Position numbers and translations under genes: made by a program. Positions 16,911 to 25,727 of a DNA stretch of 32,989 nucleotides are shown one piece after another. Origin of the DNA: Bacteroidales bacterium (GTDB taxonomy: Bacteria > Bacteroidota > Bacteroidia > Bacteroidales > GCA-2748055); NCBI GenBank assembly GCA_029210585.1, contig JARGFP010000036.1:1-32989 (forward strand), in the 5' to 3' direction. The first letter of the stretch is position 1; each line of letters begins with the position of its first letter. Under the pieces are notes generated by a model. That model saw nothing but the letters and a program-made list of their open reading frames with translations, had not been told where the DNA came from and ran no database searches.

Positions 16911-18416
16911 TCATCTTTTCACATCTTTCACAAACACCACCAGGATAGCCGCCAGAACAAGCGAGGCTCCACCCACCAGCAATGCATAGATGCTGTGGCT
17001 GTCGAACAACGTTTTGACCATGAACCCGAGAATGCTGGCGGCGACGATCTGCGGGATCACGATAAAGAAATTGAAGATCCCCATGTACACGCCCATCTTT
17101 TTTGCTGGCAGGGCACCGGTAAGAATCGCGTAAGGCATTGCCAGAATGCTCGCCCATGCCATTCCCACGCCAACCATGGACCAGATCATATGCTTCGGAT
17201 CACCCAGGAAATAGATGGAGGCCAGACCGATCCCTCCTACAATCAGTGCAATGGAGTGGGTGATCTTCCTGTTAAAAAGCTTTGCGAGGAAAGGCAGCAC
17301 CACCAGTCCGAAACCCGCCGCAAACAGGTTGTACCATCCCATCATACCGCTCACCAGGTTGGCACCCTCACCATACAGGTCAGAGCGCGGATCAGTGGTC
17401 CCGTACAAATGATCCGTGACCCCGGAGGTCATGTAGATCCACATGGAGAACAGTGCAAACCATGAGAAGAACTGTACCACCGCCAGCTGTGCCATGGTGG
17501 GGGGCATCCGGTAAAGATCGGTGATGATGCTCACCAGACCGTTCTGGATCCTTCTCCGCGCAACGAAAGCAGAGGTAACCAGCTGCAGGATGCCAAAAAG
17601 AATCAGTCCCCCGGCCAGTACATACAGCTTCTGATCAAGTGCATAATAAAATACCGGCAAGGCGAGGACCAGTCCCACAACTGTCCAGAGTATCCCTCTG
17701 CGCAGATAGGTGGAGAGAGGCTCCGGCTGCACTTTGTCGGCGAGAATGCTCTGCTGCTCACCGGAACGTTCTTCCTCAAATGCCGCCATCTCTTCCGGGG
17801 AATATTCCTTGCTCCGGAATACCGTCCAGCCCACCGCCAGCAGGAACACCGCCCCCCCGAGGTAAAATGACAATTTGACCGTATCGGGAATCTGTCCTTC
17901 CGGGGCGGTATTGGAGATGTTGAACCAGTTGGTGAGAATGTACGGAAGCCAGGAAGCCACAAAAGCACCGATACCGATGAAAAAGCTTTGCATGGTGAAC
18001 CCGATGGTCCGCTGGTCATCCGGCATCATGTCCCCCACAAATGCGCGGAAAGGTTCCATCGACACGTTGATCGATGCATCCATGATCCAGAGCATCCCTG
18101 CTGCAAACCACAGGTAAGGCGAGTTGGGCATGATGATCAGTGCAATGGAGGCCAGGATGGCTCCCACCAGGAAAAACGGACGGCGACGTCCGAGCCGCGT
18201 CCAGGTATTGTCACTCATGTGCCCGATGATCGGCTGAATGATCAGACCGGTCACCGGCGCTGCAATCCAAAGGATCGGGAGGTTCTCAATCTCTGCTCCC
18301 AGGGTCTGGAAGATCCTGCTTACATTCCCGTTTTGCAGTGCGAATCCAAACTGGATCCCTAAAAATCCGAAACTCATGTTCCAGATCTGCCAGAAGCTGA
18401 GCCGTGGCTTTATCAT
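16911..18416 (-). CDS. MFS sugar permease of the SLC45/GPH type, probably maltose importer
   Basis: This 501-residue inner-membrane protein has about 12 hydrophobic segments. The ATG at 18416 is preferred over a TTG nine bases upstream. The cytoplasmic loop between helices 2 and 3 reads GHMSDNTWTRLGRRRPF (68-84), the sugar-porter motif of SLC45/GPH-type symporters. A charged loop (about residues 205-240) separates the two halves. In many Bacteroidota a permease of this type directly precedes a GH65 phosphorylase and imports maltose or maltodextrin from the periplasm. The same order here supports that role. The gene lies downstream of an operator at 18685-18696 and is probably controlled by the neighbouring LacI-type regulator. 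Confidence 0.88.
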   Translation of the reverse strand: MIKPRLSFWQIWNMSFGFLGIQFGFALQNGNVSRIFQTLGAEIENLPILWIAAPVTGLIIQPIIGHMSDNTWTRLGRRRPFFLVGAILASIALIIMPNSPYLWFAAGMLWIMDASINVSMEPFRAFVGDMMPDDQRTIGFTMQSFFIGIGAFVASWLPYILTNWFNISNTAPEGQIPDTVKLSFYLGGAVFLLAVGWTVFRSKEYSPEEMAAFEEERSGEQQSILADKVQPEPLSTYLRRGILWTVVGLVLALPVFYYALDQKLYVLAGGLILFGILQLVTSAFVARRRIQNGLVSIITDLYRMPPTMAQLAVVQFFSWFALFSMWIYMTSGVTDHLYGTTDPRSDLYGEGANLVSGMMGWYNLFAAGFGLVVLPFLAKLFNRKITHSIALIVGGIGLASIYFLGDPKHMIWSMVGVGMAWASILAMPYAILTGALPAKKMGVYMGIFNFFIVIPQIVAASILGFMVKTLFDSHSIYALLVGGASLVLAAILVVFVKDVKR

Positions 18417-18541
18417 TGTTTTCAAAATTTATGATGTCCCCCGGAAATCGTTTTCACGGGTCGCAGTGTTGTTCAAACAAACTTTAAAATGTTGGAAATG
18501 CTGACAGGCGGGTACAAAAAAATCCCTGGCCACCATTCCGG

Positions 18542-18556
18542 TGATTTCAGAGATCT
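18542..18556 (+). repeat. 15-base direct repeat, copy 1
   Basis: TGATTTCAGAGATCT occurs here and again at 20008-20022, on the same strand in the two regulatory spacers that flank the lacI-type gene. A second shared 10-mer (ATTTATCGGA, 18569-18578 and 19996-20005) accompanies each copy, but in a different order. Confidence 0.6.
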
Positions 18557-18684
18557 GCATTAAAATTTATTTATCGGAGGGACCTTGGTCCAGCCCAAAT
18601 GTATGAAAAAAAGAGCTTACAAAACAAATTTTTAGTCTGATAAATTTTTCTGAAAGCCTTGTAAATAGTGCGAAACATCAGATT

Positions 18685-18696
18685 GCAAACGTTTGC
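18685..18696. promoter_or_regulatory. LacI-family operator 1
   Basis: The perfect 12-bp palindrome GCAAACGTTTGC has the central CpG and AACGTT core typical of LacI/GalR-family operators. It lies 269 bases upstream of the permease start and 23 bases beyond the stop codon of the lacI-type gene. An identical site precedes susC. Confidence 0.8.
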
Positions 18697-18719
18697 GGGA
18701 AGGATAAAAAAAAAGAAGA

Positions 18720-19745
18720 TCAGGCGTTCACAGGCTGTCTGGTGGTCCCGCGAACGATCAATTCGGTTTTGATTACCTCGGTATAGGGCTTCTTTACCGT
18801 ATCCGTGTGCATGATCCGGTCCAGGAGCATCTCCGCTGCCTTTTTGCCGATCTCGAAGCCATGCTGACTGACGGTTGTGAGCGGCGGGTCGGTCACGGTA
18901 GAAACCAGTCCGTCGGTGAACCCGATCACTGACACATCTTCCGGAACCCGGTATTTCAGTTTCTTAAGCGCAATGATGGTCCCGGCTGCGGTCATATCGT
19001 TCACCGCAAAAATGGCATCCGGGGGATATGCCAGTGCCATCAGCTTCGGGATCACTTCGGCCGCCTCACCGATGGTATCGCATTTCACGATCAGGTCATC
19101 ATCCACTTCGATCCCGTTCTTTTCCAGGGCGGAAATATAGCCGCGCTGACGGTGGTATCCGATCAGCAGGTGTTGCGGAGCGGCCAGGTGGGCAACCCGG
19201 CGGCAACCTGTATTCAACAGGTACTCCACGGCATGCATCGCCCCGTTGAAATCATCCACGATCACCTTGTCGGTTTCCAGCTCTTCGCAGACACGGTCGA
19301 AGAAGACCAGCGGAAAATCCTTTTCCGTAAGTTCCCTGAAGTGTCCGTAATGCTTCGTTGTTTTGGAAATCGATACCAGCACGCCCTCGGCACGGTTGGA
19401 TTCTATGGCCTGGGTGATGGCCACCTCCCGCTCGTACTGCTCGTTGGACTGGAAGATCATGACATTGTATCCGTGCCGCTGGGCCACATCCTCGATCCCG
19501 GAAATCACAGATGAAAAGAAATGATGCACGATCTGCGGCACGATCACGCTGATCGTGTTGGACTTCTGGCTGCGCAGGCTGAGTGCAATGGCATTGGGCT
19601 TGTATTTCAGCCGGTCGACCAGCTCCCGCACCTGCTGCTTGGTGGAAGATGATATATCGGGATGATCCTTCAGCGCACGCGAAACAGTGGAGGGGGAAAC
19701 CCCGAGCTCCCTGGCAATATCTTTTATGGTAACAGGTTGTGCCAT
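18720..19745 (-). CDS. LacI/GalR-family transcriptional regulator of the starch/maltose locus
   Basis: This 341-residue DNA-binding protein begins with a LacI helix-turn-helix (VTIKDIARELGVSPSTVSRAL, about 5-25), then the hinge-helix region (KPNAIALSLRSQKSNTISVIVPQ). A periplasmic-binding-protein-like ligand domain follows (about 62-335, with FFDRVCEELETDKVIVDDF and VIGFTDG). In this family such domains bind sugars or sugar phosphates. It sits between two identical palindromes, one towards the permease-GH65 operon and one towards susC, so it very likely controls both arms and may affect its own expression. Maltose or maltodextrin would be a reasonable effector, but this is inferred from context. 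Confidence 0.92.
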   Translation of the reverse strand: MAQPVTIKDIARELGVSPSTVSRALKDHPDISSSTKQQVRELVDRLKYKPNAIALSLRSQKSNTISVIVPQIVHHFFSSVISGIEDVAQRHGYNVMIFQSNEQYEREVAITQAIESNRAEGVLVSISKTTKHYGHFRELTEKDFPLVFFDRVCEELETDKVIVDDFNGAMHAVEYLLNTGCRRVAHLAAPQHLLIGYHRQRGYISALEKNGIEVDDDLIVKCDTIGEAAEVIPKLMALAYPPDAIFAVNDMTAAGTIIALKKLKYRVPEDVSVIGFTDGLVSTVTDPPLTTVSQHGFEIGKKAAEMLLDRIMHTDTVKKPYTEVIKTELIVRGTTRQPVNA

Positions 19746-19845
19746 TCCTTTATTTCGACTTCATAAATATACAGAATTTATGATGATTTGTTCCGGGTAA
19801 ACACGTGAATTATGAATCATGGGAATCATCCTGACTATAAAAAAG

Positions 19846-19875
19846 TTGAACAAAACCATCAATTGCAAACGTTTG
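19846..19875 (+). promoter_or_regulatory. Candidate susC promoter overlapping the operator
   Basis: TTG at 19846-19848 is followed after 19 bases by AACGTTTG at 19868-19875. This matches the Bacteroidota TTG-N19-TAnnTTTG layout except for A in place of the first T of the -7 element. The -7 element would lie inside the palindromic operator, so repressor binding would block initiation. Confidence 0.35.
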
Positions 19876-19876
19876 C
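19865..19876. promoter_or_regulatory. LacI-family operator 2
   Basis: GCAAACGTTTGC is identical to the site at 18685-18696, a perfect 12-bp palindrome with a central CpG. It lies 174 bases before the susC start and 119 bases upstream of the lacI-type start, so it could serve both directions. Confidence 0.82.
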
Positions 19877-19888
19877 GGAAACGATTGC
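19877..19888. promoter_or_regulatory. Degenerate LacI-type operator abutting operator 2
   Basis: GGAAACGATTGC differs from the perfect operator at two of 12 positions and follows it without a gap. The two sites would be centred 12 bases apart. It may be a second weak binding site or a decayed duplicate. Confidence 0.4.
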
Positions 19889-20007
19889 GGTGATTTTTAC
19901 CGGTTTGGATGCTGTCCAATAAACCCCGCACGTTAAGTTTTCCTTAAATTGCCATGCTATTAAATGTTTAACCCCTTTAAAACTACAAAGAAAATATTTA
20001 TCGGAAT

Positions 20008-20022
20008 TGATTTCAGAGATCT
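20008..20022 (+). repeat. 15-base direct repeat, copy 2
   Basis: TGATTTCAGAGATCT, identical to 18542-18556, lies 27 bases before the susC start codon. The shared 10-mer ATTTATCGGA is immediately upstream at 19996-20005. In copy 1 the order of the two motifs is reversed. Confidence 0.6.
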
Positions 20023-20049
20023 ACCTAATTACTATTTAAACTTAAAACT

Positions 20050-23007
20050 ATGAAGCAGAAATTTAGAACTATCCGAAAACTTCTGATGTTCTCTTTGCTG
20101 GCACTACCTCTCTATGTGTCAGCACAGGTGATTACCGTCACCGGTACAGTCACAGACGAAGAAAGTGGACTGCCATTACCTGGTGTTACAGTTGTGGCTA
20201 AAGCAACAACACTTGGTACGATAACAGATTTTGATGGGAATTATACCCTTACAGTTCAACCAGGCGCAGTGCTTTCTTTTTCATTTGTAGGATATGCCAC
20301 AAAAGAAGTACCCGTAAATGATCAAACTGTTTTGAATGTTACCCTTTCTGAAGAGAAACAGGCACTGGATGAAGTAGTCGTTATCGGCTATGGTAAAGTT
20401 AAAAAATCTGATGCCACCGGTTCCGTTGTAAGTGTAGACACCCGCGAATTCAACAGGGGTGCAATCACATCAACCCAGGAACTGCTGGTGGGTAAAACCG
20501 CAGGTGTGGTAATCACAACACCCACCGGGGCCCCGGGAAGCGGGACTTCGATCAGGATCAGGGGAGGGTCCTCACTGCGCGCTTCCAACGATCCGTTGAT
20601 CATCGTAGATGGTGTTCCCATTGATAACAGCAACGTTTCAGGAAGCGCGAATTTCCTCTCTTTTGTCAACCCGAACGACATCGAATCAATCAGTATCCTG
20701 AAAGATGCCTCTGCAACCGCCATCTATGGATCAAGGGCCTCGAATGGTGTAATAATCATCACCACCAAGACTGGTGAAGCAGGTCAACCCTTCCGGGTGG
20801 CATATAATGGTTATGCCGCAGTATCAAGTGCCATCGAGTTTCTGGATGTATATTCCGGTGATGAGATCAGGCAGCTGGCATTTGAAAAGAGAAACCTGTA
20901 TGGGCTGGACAACCTGGAACTGCTGGGTTCTGAGAACACCAACTGGCAGCAGGAGCTGTTCAGAACATCCGTTTCGCATGACCATAACTTAAGCTTTTCA
21001 GGCGCTGCCAACAATTTGCCCTACAGGGCATCTATCGGTTACACCGATCAGAGGGGGATCATGCTCAACACTGACATGCAGCGCCTTACAGGATCAATTA
21101 ACCTCACCCCCAGCCTCTTGAACGACGCCCTGAAACTGAACATCAATGTCAAGGGGATGAATACCAATCACAATTTTGGCGATGCCGGGGCGCTGGGTTC
21201 TGCGATCAACATGGATCCAACCCAACCGATCATGGATGGGAATCCGAATTCTGCTGGCTATTTCCAGTGGACCAATTACGGTGCCAACCTGGGTACTCCC
21301 AACCCTGTAGAACAACTGCTGGAAGTGGATAACCGGTCTGTGGTGAACCGTGCCATTGCAAATATCCAGGCCGATTACACACTGCCGTTCTGGACAGATA
21401 TGCGTGCCAATCTGAATGTCGCCACCGACAGGGCCATGAGCGAAGGACACAACAATCGTCCGGTAACCACAAATGCCAACCTCACAGGCACCTTCACCGG
21501 AAGGGAAAATGTTTACAGCTCTGAAAACACCAATGACCTGATTGAATTCTACCTCAATTATAACAATGACATTACGGAGGGTCAGAATCTTGATATCACT
21601 GCCGGATATTCCTGGCAACATTTTATGCGTGAAGGCCGGGACTCAACACGGGGATTGCTCGATGTTGGAGATCCGAATTATGTACAGCCTGAAGGCAATT
21701 CATATATTACAGAAAATTACCTGGTCTCTTTCTTTGGCAGGATCAATTACTCCATCAATGACAAGTACCTGATGACGGCTACCATTCGTAATGATGGTTC
21801 TTCGCGCTTTGCAGAGGGCAACCGCTGGGGATTGTTTCCGTCGGCAGCTGTCGCATGGAAAATCAGCGAAGAGAGTTTCATGGAAAATGTCGATGCCATC
21901 TCCGACCTGAAACTGCGGGCAAGCTGGGGGATCACCGGTCAGCAGGATATTGGAAATGACTACCCTGCCCAGGCATTGTATATCCTTGCCTCAGAGGGAT
22001 CCTATTACCCGATCGGTGGTACATTCCTTCCCACACTCCGACCCAATGCATACGACCCGAATATCAAATGGGAGGAAACAACCACGCAGAATATCGGTCT
22101 TGATTATGCGTTCTCCAACGGAAGGGTGTATGGTTCATTTGATATATACCAGCGTGTGACGGAAGATCTCCTGAATACGGTGACCGTCCCGAGTGGAAGC
22201 AATTTCTCGAACACCCTGCTTACCAATGTGGGCAGCCTCGAGAACAAGGGGGTAGAACTCGGCCTGAACCTGATCCCTCTGTCCACTGAAGATATGAACC
22301 TCAACCTTGGATTCAACGCTACCTATAATGTAAACGAGATCACCAAACTGCTGCTTACCGAAGATCCCGAATATATCGGCATTCTTTATGGTGACGCCTT
22401 TACGGGACAAAAACAGGTGACCCGGGTGGGATATCCTGCCTACTCCTACTTCGTCAACCAGCAGGTGTACGACCAGCAGGGCAACCCGATTGAAGGATTG
22501 TATGTCGACCTTTCCGGTGAGGGGGGTACCGTTAACGGAGACAATGATGATAAATACATCTATCACAACCCGGTAGCTGATTACCTGTTTGGTTTTACAG
22601 GTCGGTTCAATTATAAAAACTTCGACCTGCTTGCCTCTGCAAGGGCCAGTATCGGAAATTATGTCTACAACCAGGTCGCCGCCGGTGCTTCATTTGACCA
22701 GATGTACCAGATCGGATACTGGAAGAATTTCCCGAAATACCTCGACGATACCAAATTTGTGAAACGCCAGTTTACCAGCGACTACTTCGTTGAGAATGGT
22801 TCCTTCCTGAAGCTCGACAACGTCAGCGCAGGATATACCTTTGAAAATTTATTCGACACAATGAGCGCAAGGGTCAGTTTTACCGTGCAGAATGCAGTGA
22901 CCATTACCAGGTACAGCGGTATCGATCCGGAAGTTCCCGGGGGAATTGATAATAACTTCTACCCGAGACCAAGGACATTCCTGATCGGTTTTAACCTGAC
23001 GTATTAA
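20050..23007 (+). CDS. susC: SusC/RagA-family TonB-dependent outer-membrane transporter
   Basis: The protein has 985 residues. A signal peptide ends at VSAQ (about 23-26). Residues about 28-100 are a carboxypeptidase-regulatory-like domain (VTGTVTDEESGLPLPGVTV), followed by the SusC-type DEVVVIGYG segment at 107-115. The plug domain (about 118-235) contains GTSIRIRGGSSLRASNDPLIIVDG and ATAIYGSRASNGVIIITTK. The remainder is a 22-stranded barrel ending in FLIGFNLTY. It imports oligosaccharides across the outer membrane using TonB energy, together with SusD encoded 21 bases downstream. The context (LacI-type regulator, maltose phosphorylase, GH13 enzymes) points to maltodextrin or starch fragments. 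Transcription is probably repressed through the operator at 19865-19876. Confidence 0.95.
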   Translation: MKQKFRTIRKLLMFSLLALPLYVSAQVITVTGTVTDEESGLPLPGVTVVAKATTLGTITDFDGNYTLTVQPGAVLSFSFVGYATKEVPVNDQTVLNVTLSEEKQALDEVVVIGYGKVKKSDATGSVVSVDTREFNRGAITSTQELLVGKTAGVVITTPTGAPGSGTSIRIRGGSSLRASNDPLIIVDGVPIDNSNVSGSANFLSFVNPNDIESISILKDASATAIYGSRASNGVIIITTKTGEAGQPFRVAYNGYAAVSSAIEFLDVYSGDEIRQLAFEKRNLYGLDNLELLGSENTNWQQELFRTSVSHDHNLSFSGAANNLPYRASIGYTDQRGIMLNTDMQRLTGSINLTPSLLNDALKLNINVKGMNTNHNFGDAGALGSAINMDPTQPIMDGNPNSAGYFQWTNYGANLGTPNPVEQLLEVDNRSVVNRAIANIQADYTLPFWTDMRANLNVATDRAMSEGHNNRPVTTNANLTGTFTGRENVYSSENTNDLIEFYLNYNNDITEGQNLDITAGYSWQHFMREGRDSTRGLLDVGDPNYVQPEGNSYITENYLVSFFGRINYSINDKYLMTATIRNDGSSRFAEGNRWGLFPSAAVAWKISEESFMENVDAISDLKLRASWGITGQQDIGNDYPAQALYILASEGSYYPIGGTFLPTLRPNAYDPNIKWEETTTQNIGLDYAFSNGRVYGSFDIYQRVTEDLLNTVTVPSGSNFSNTLLTNVGSLENKGVELGLNLIPLSTEDMNLNLGFNATYNVNEITKLLLTEDPEYIGILYGDAFTGQKQVTRVGYPAYSYFVNQQVYDQQGNPIEGLYVDLSGEGGTVNGDNDDKYIYHNPVADYLFGFTGRFNYKNFDLLASARASIGNYVYNQVAAGASFDQMYQIGYWKNFPKYLDDTKFVKRQFTSDYFVENGSFLKLDNVSAGYTFENLFDTMSARVSFTVQNAVTITRYSGIDPEVPGGIDNNFYPRPRTFLIGFNLTY

Positions 23008-23028
23008 AATAAAAAATATTATAACGAT

Positions 23029-24651
23029 ATGAACAAGAGAAGTTTAATAATAGGTGTCATTCTTTCCGCAGTGATGATCACATCGTGTGTGAAAGATCTT
23101 GACGTAACGCCCCTGGATCCGGACAATATCCTTGCTGGAAACCTGTCAGATGACCCGGTATACATGCAACAGGTACTGGGAAAGATTTATGCCAGTTTTA
23201 TTATCGCGGGACAGGGTGCCAATGGTGGAGCAGACATCAGTGCTTCAGATGAGAACTTTTTTACTACAACGAGGGCACTTTGGAACCTCCAGGAGATCAC
23301 TACCGATGAAGCGATATGTGCCTGGGGAGATGTGGGGATCGCTGATCTCAATACCCAGACCTGGAGCCCGAGTAACCCATTCCTGACCGCTCTGTACCAG
23401 AGATTAAGTCTGAGTATTACTTATGCTAACGACTTTATCAATCTTACACAGGACAACACGGATCCTGACGTGGTCGTATACAATGCAGAGGCCCGCTTCC
23501 TGAGAGCGCTTGCCTACTACTGGGCAATCGACCTGTTCGGACAATTTCCGCTGACAACGGAAGCAGACGGCGTAGGTAAATTCTTCCCCGAAATAGGGAC
23601 CCGGCAAGAAATCTTCAACTATATTGAAGATGAATTACTGGAGATAGAGGATCTGCTCGGTGAGCCGGGATATTCCTATCCCCAGGCCGACAAGGGCGCT
23701 GCATGGATGTTGCTTGCACGGCTCTACCTGAATGCCGAAGTGTATACGGGAGAAGCCCGGTGGGAAGATTGTATCACTTATTGTGAGAAGGTGGAAGACA
23801 GTGAAGCATACGCCCTGGCCAATGATTACAGGCATAATTTCAGTGCTGATAATGATTTCAACAGCAACAACGAAATGATCTTTGCCTGGGAACAGGACGG
23901 CATCCACACACAGGGATACGTGGGTACAACGTTCATCATCGAATCTTCCAGCGATGCGGAGTATATCCGTGCCGAAGATTACCACGGGCTCACAGAGAAT
24001 ACCAACTGGAACGGGAACCGTGCGCGCAAGGATTTCCTGGATGTGCTGGTGGATACCATTGCCACTTACGGCGATGTACCCATCCCGGCAACCGATACCA
24101 TCTTCGCCACGAATCCGGATGGAAGGGTCTTCCTGAGACAAAAGCAGAGCATAGACATACCCAGTGCATCTTCAAGCGGGAATTTCGGCATCGGGGTATA
24201 CAAATTTACCGCCAGGAACCACGACGGCTCCCTGCCGGCCAATTACAACCCGGCTTATGCCTGTACCGATTTCCCGGTATTCCGTTATGCTGAAACATTG
24301 CTCATGAAAGCAGAAGCACTGTACAGGCTGGACAGAACCGCGGAAGCCGTTCCCTATATCAATATGCTGCGCGAAAGAGCCTACGGAAACACTTCCGGCA
24401 ATGTTACGGCAGCCGATATAGATGATCAATTCCTGCTGGATGAGCTTGGAAAAGAATTCTACTACGAAGCACATCGACGTACAGACCTGGTCAGGTTCGG
24501 TCAGTTTACAAACGGGAATTACAACTGGCAATGGAAAGGAGGAACCTTTGAAGGTACTTCCACCTCCAGCCATCTTGACCTGTTTCCCATTCCGGGGGAT
24601 GAAGTCTCTTCAAATCCCAACTATAACGGTACGAACAATCCCGGTTATTAA
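23029..24651 (+). CDS. susD: SusD/RagB-family starch-binding outer-membrane lipoprotein
   Basis: This 540-residue lipoprotein has the acylated Cys at position 20 (MITSC). It shows the SusD pattern: an N-terminal DLDVTPLDPDN segment, helical TPR-like stretches (AEARFLRALAYYWAIDLFGQFPL, near residues 151-175; KGAAWMLLARLYLNAEVY), and the C-terminal RagB/SusD region with PVFRYAETLLMKAEALYRL and LLDELGKEFYYEAHRRTDLVRFG. SusD proteins cap the SusC channel and bind the glycan. The spacing to susC (21 bases) and to the SusE-like gene (19 bases) indicates one operon. Confidence 0.95.
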   Translation: MNKRSLIIGVILSAVMITSCVKDLDVTPLDPDNILAGNLSDDPVYMQQVLGKIYASFIIAGQGANGGADISASDENFFTTTRALWNLQEITTDEAICAWGDVGIADLNTQTWSPSNPFLTALYQRLSLSITYANDFINLTQDNTDPDVVVYNAEARFLRALAYYWAIDLFGQFPLTTEADGVGKFFPEIGTRQEIFNYIEDELLEIEDLLGEPGYSYPQADKGAAWMLLARLYLNAEVYTGEARWEDCITYCEKVEDSEAYALANDYRHNFSADNDFNSNNEMIFAWEQDGIHTQGYVGTTFIIESSSDAEYIRAEDYHGLTENTNWNGNRARKDFLDVLVDTIATYGDVPIPATDTIFATNPDGRVFLRQKQSIDIPSASSSGNFGIGVYKFTARNHDGSLPANYNPAYACTDFPVFRYAETLLMKAEALYRLDRTAEAVPYINMLRERAYGNTSGNVTAADIDDQFLLDELGKEFYYEAHRRTDLVRFGQFTNGNYNWQWKGGTFEGTSTSSHLDLFPIPGDEVSSNPNYNGTNNPGY

Positions 24652-24670
24652 ACCATAAAAAAATAGAAAA

Positions 24671-25717
24671 ATGAAAAGCAAAATATTGATATTTCTCACA
24701 TTGATCGGACTATCTGCCATCTTCTATAGTTGCGAAAAAGATGGCGAAATGGTGAAGATCTCATCCGATCCGGTTCCTCCGGCATTGCTTACTGTTCCTG
24801 ATCTGACGCTGGAAAGAACCAATGCCAACGACACCCTTGTTTTCGAAGGCTCAGTTGTCGACCCGGGCTTTACCGCATCTGCAACGTATATACTGCAGGC
24901 ATGCCCGGCAGGAAACAATTTCCAGGAAGTTACCCAGCTATATTCAGGGACAACCGTTGAAGAGATCAAAATTGCAGTGAGTGACCTGAATTCAATACTG
25001 CTCGAAGACTTTCCTGCAGATGAGACCTCAGACGTAGACCTGCGTATCCGGGCAGTACTGGTCGTTGATGCGGGTACAGGGGCTCCCGGAACCGGAACAG
25101 ATCCGATGGAATACTTTTCCATTGTGGTTTCAACAACGGTTACCGTTTATGGCCTCCCGAGGCTCGACCTGATCGATTCAGGAATTGAACAGAAGATCCA
25201 GTCTGCAAAAGGCGACGGAGTATATACCGGAATGGTTCAACTGGAGGATGCAAGCGCATTTACACTCTATGATCCGGATACCGAAACTACCTACGGTGGC
25301 AGCAATGGTACACTGGTTGACGATGGTGCCGCCATTGATCCGGAAGCTTCCGGTTGGCATACACTTACAGTAAACGTAAATGATTTGTCGTATGAGCTAT
25401 CTCCATATAGCGTAGGCGTTGTTGGTGAATTCACCGGATGGGGAGGTGACCCGGATCATGCCATGGATTTTGATGCGGAAGAAGGACGCTGGTACATAAC
25501 ACTGGATCTTCCTGCCGGTCCTATGAAATTCAGGCTCAACAGCAACTGGGATGTGAACTGGGGACCGGGTGGTGATACGGACCTTCCTGCCAACGGGGGA
25601 ACGCTGGAATTGCCCGACAGCAATGGTAACATCATTATAACCGGAGCCGGTAACTATACCATTCACCTGAAGCTTAATGGTTCCTCAGGAACTGTCACAT
25701 TCATCAAAAACAGCTAA
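24671..25717 (+). CDS. susE: SusE-like starch-binding outer-membrane lipoprotein
   Basis: The protein has 348 residues and a lipoprotein signal with Cys21 (FYSC). Residues about 24-130 form the SusE N-terminal domain (DLTLERTNANDTLVFEGS). A second, degenerate beta-domain covers about 165-245 (YTGMVQLEDASAFTLYD). Residues about 247-346 form a SusE/SusF starch-binding module with VGVVGEFTGWGGDPDHAMDF, MKFRLNSNWDVNWG and GNYTIHLKL. Aromatic residues such as Trp257, Trp293 and Trp297 may contact glucan. SusE is an accessory surface binder that helps capture starch for SusC/SusD. The SusF-like gene starts 10 bases after the stop codon. Confidence 0.88.
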   Translation: MKSKILIFLTLIGLSAIFYSCEKDGEMVKISSDPVPPALLTVPDLTLERTNANDTLVFEGSVVDPGFTASATYILQACPAGNNFQEVTQLYSGTTVEEIKIAVSDLNSILLEDFPADETSDVDLRIRAVLVVDAGTGAPGTGTDPMEYFSIVVSTTVTVYGLPRLDLIDSGIEQKIQSAKGDGVYTGMVQLEDASAFTLYDPDTETTYGGSNGTLVDDGAAIDPEASGWHTLTVNVNDLSYELSPYSVGVVGEFTGWGGDPDHAMDFDAEEGRWYITLDLPAGPMKFRLNSNWDVNWGPGGDTDLPANGGTLELPDSNGNIIITGAGNYTIHLKLNGSSGTVTFIKNS

Positions 25718-25727
25718 AACAAATCTT

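Larger units (their letters stand above)
18426..18719. other. Regulatory spacer between the permease and lacI-type genes
   Basis: This 294-base spacer has no plausible gene. It contains the perfect operator at 18685-18696, a weaker palindrome at 18444-18455 (GAAATCGTTTTC), two motifs shared with the susC leader (18542-18556 and 18569-18578), and a GGACC-TT-GGTCC inverted repeat (18580-18591). The leftward permease promoter must lie here, but its exact -7 element is not clear. Confidence 0.5.
19746..20049. other. Divergent regulatory region between lacI-type and susC genes
   Basis: This 304-base spacer carries the upstream regions of both divergent genes. It contains a perfect operator (19865-19876), an abutting degenerate one (19877-19888), a candidate susC promoter overlapping the operator, and copies of the motifs shared with the other spacer. 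No small gene is evident. The susC leader would be about 165-170 bases if the candidate promoter is right. Confidence 0.55.

Noticed and set aside
18444-18455. GAAATCGTTTTC as a third operator near the permease start
   Set aside because: It differs from the perfect operator at three positions, and no promoter element could be placed relative to it; kept only as a note in the spacer.
25677-25727. SusF-like protein starting inside the SusE gene
   Set aside because: The lipoprotein signal begins at the ATG at 25728; the upstream ATG would add 17 residues before it.
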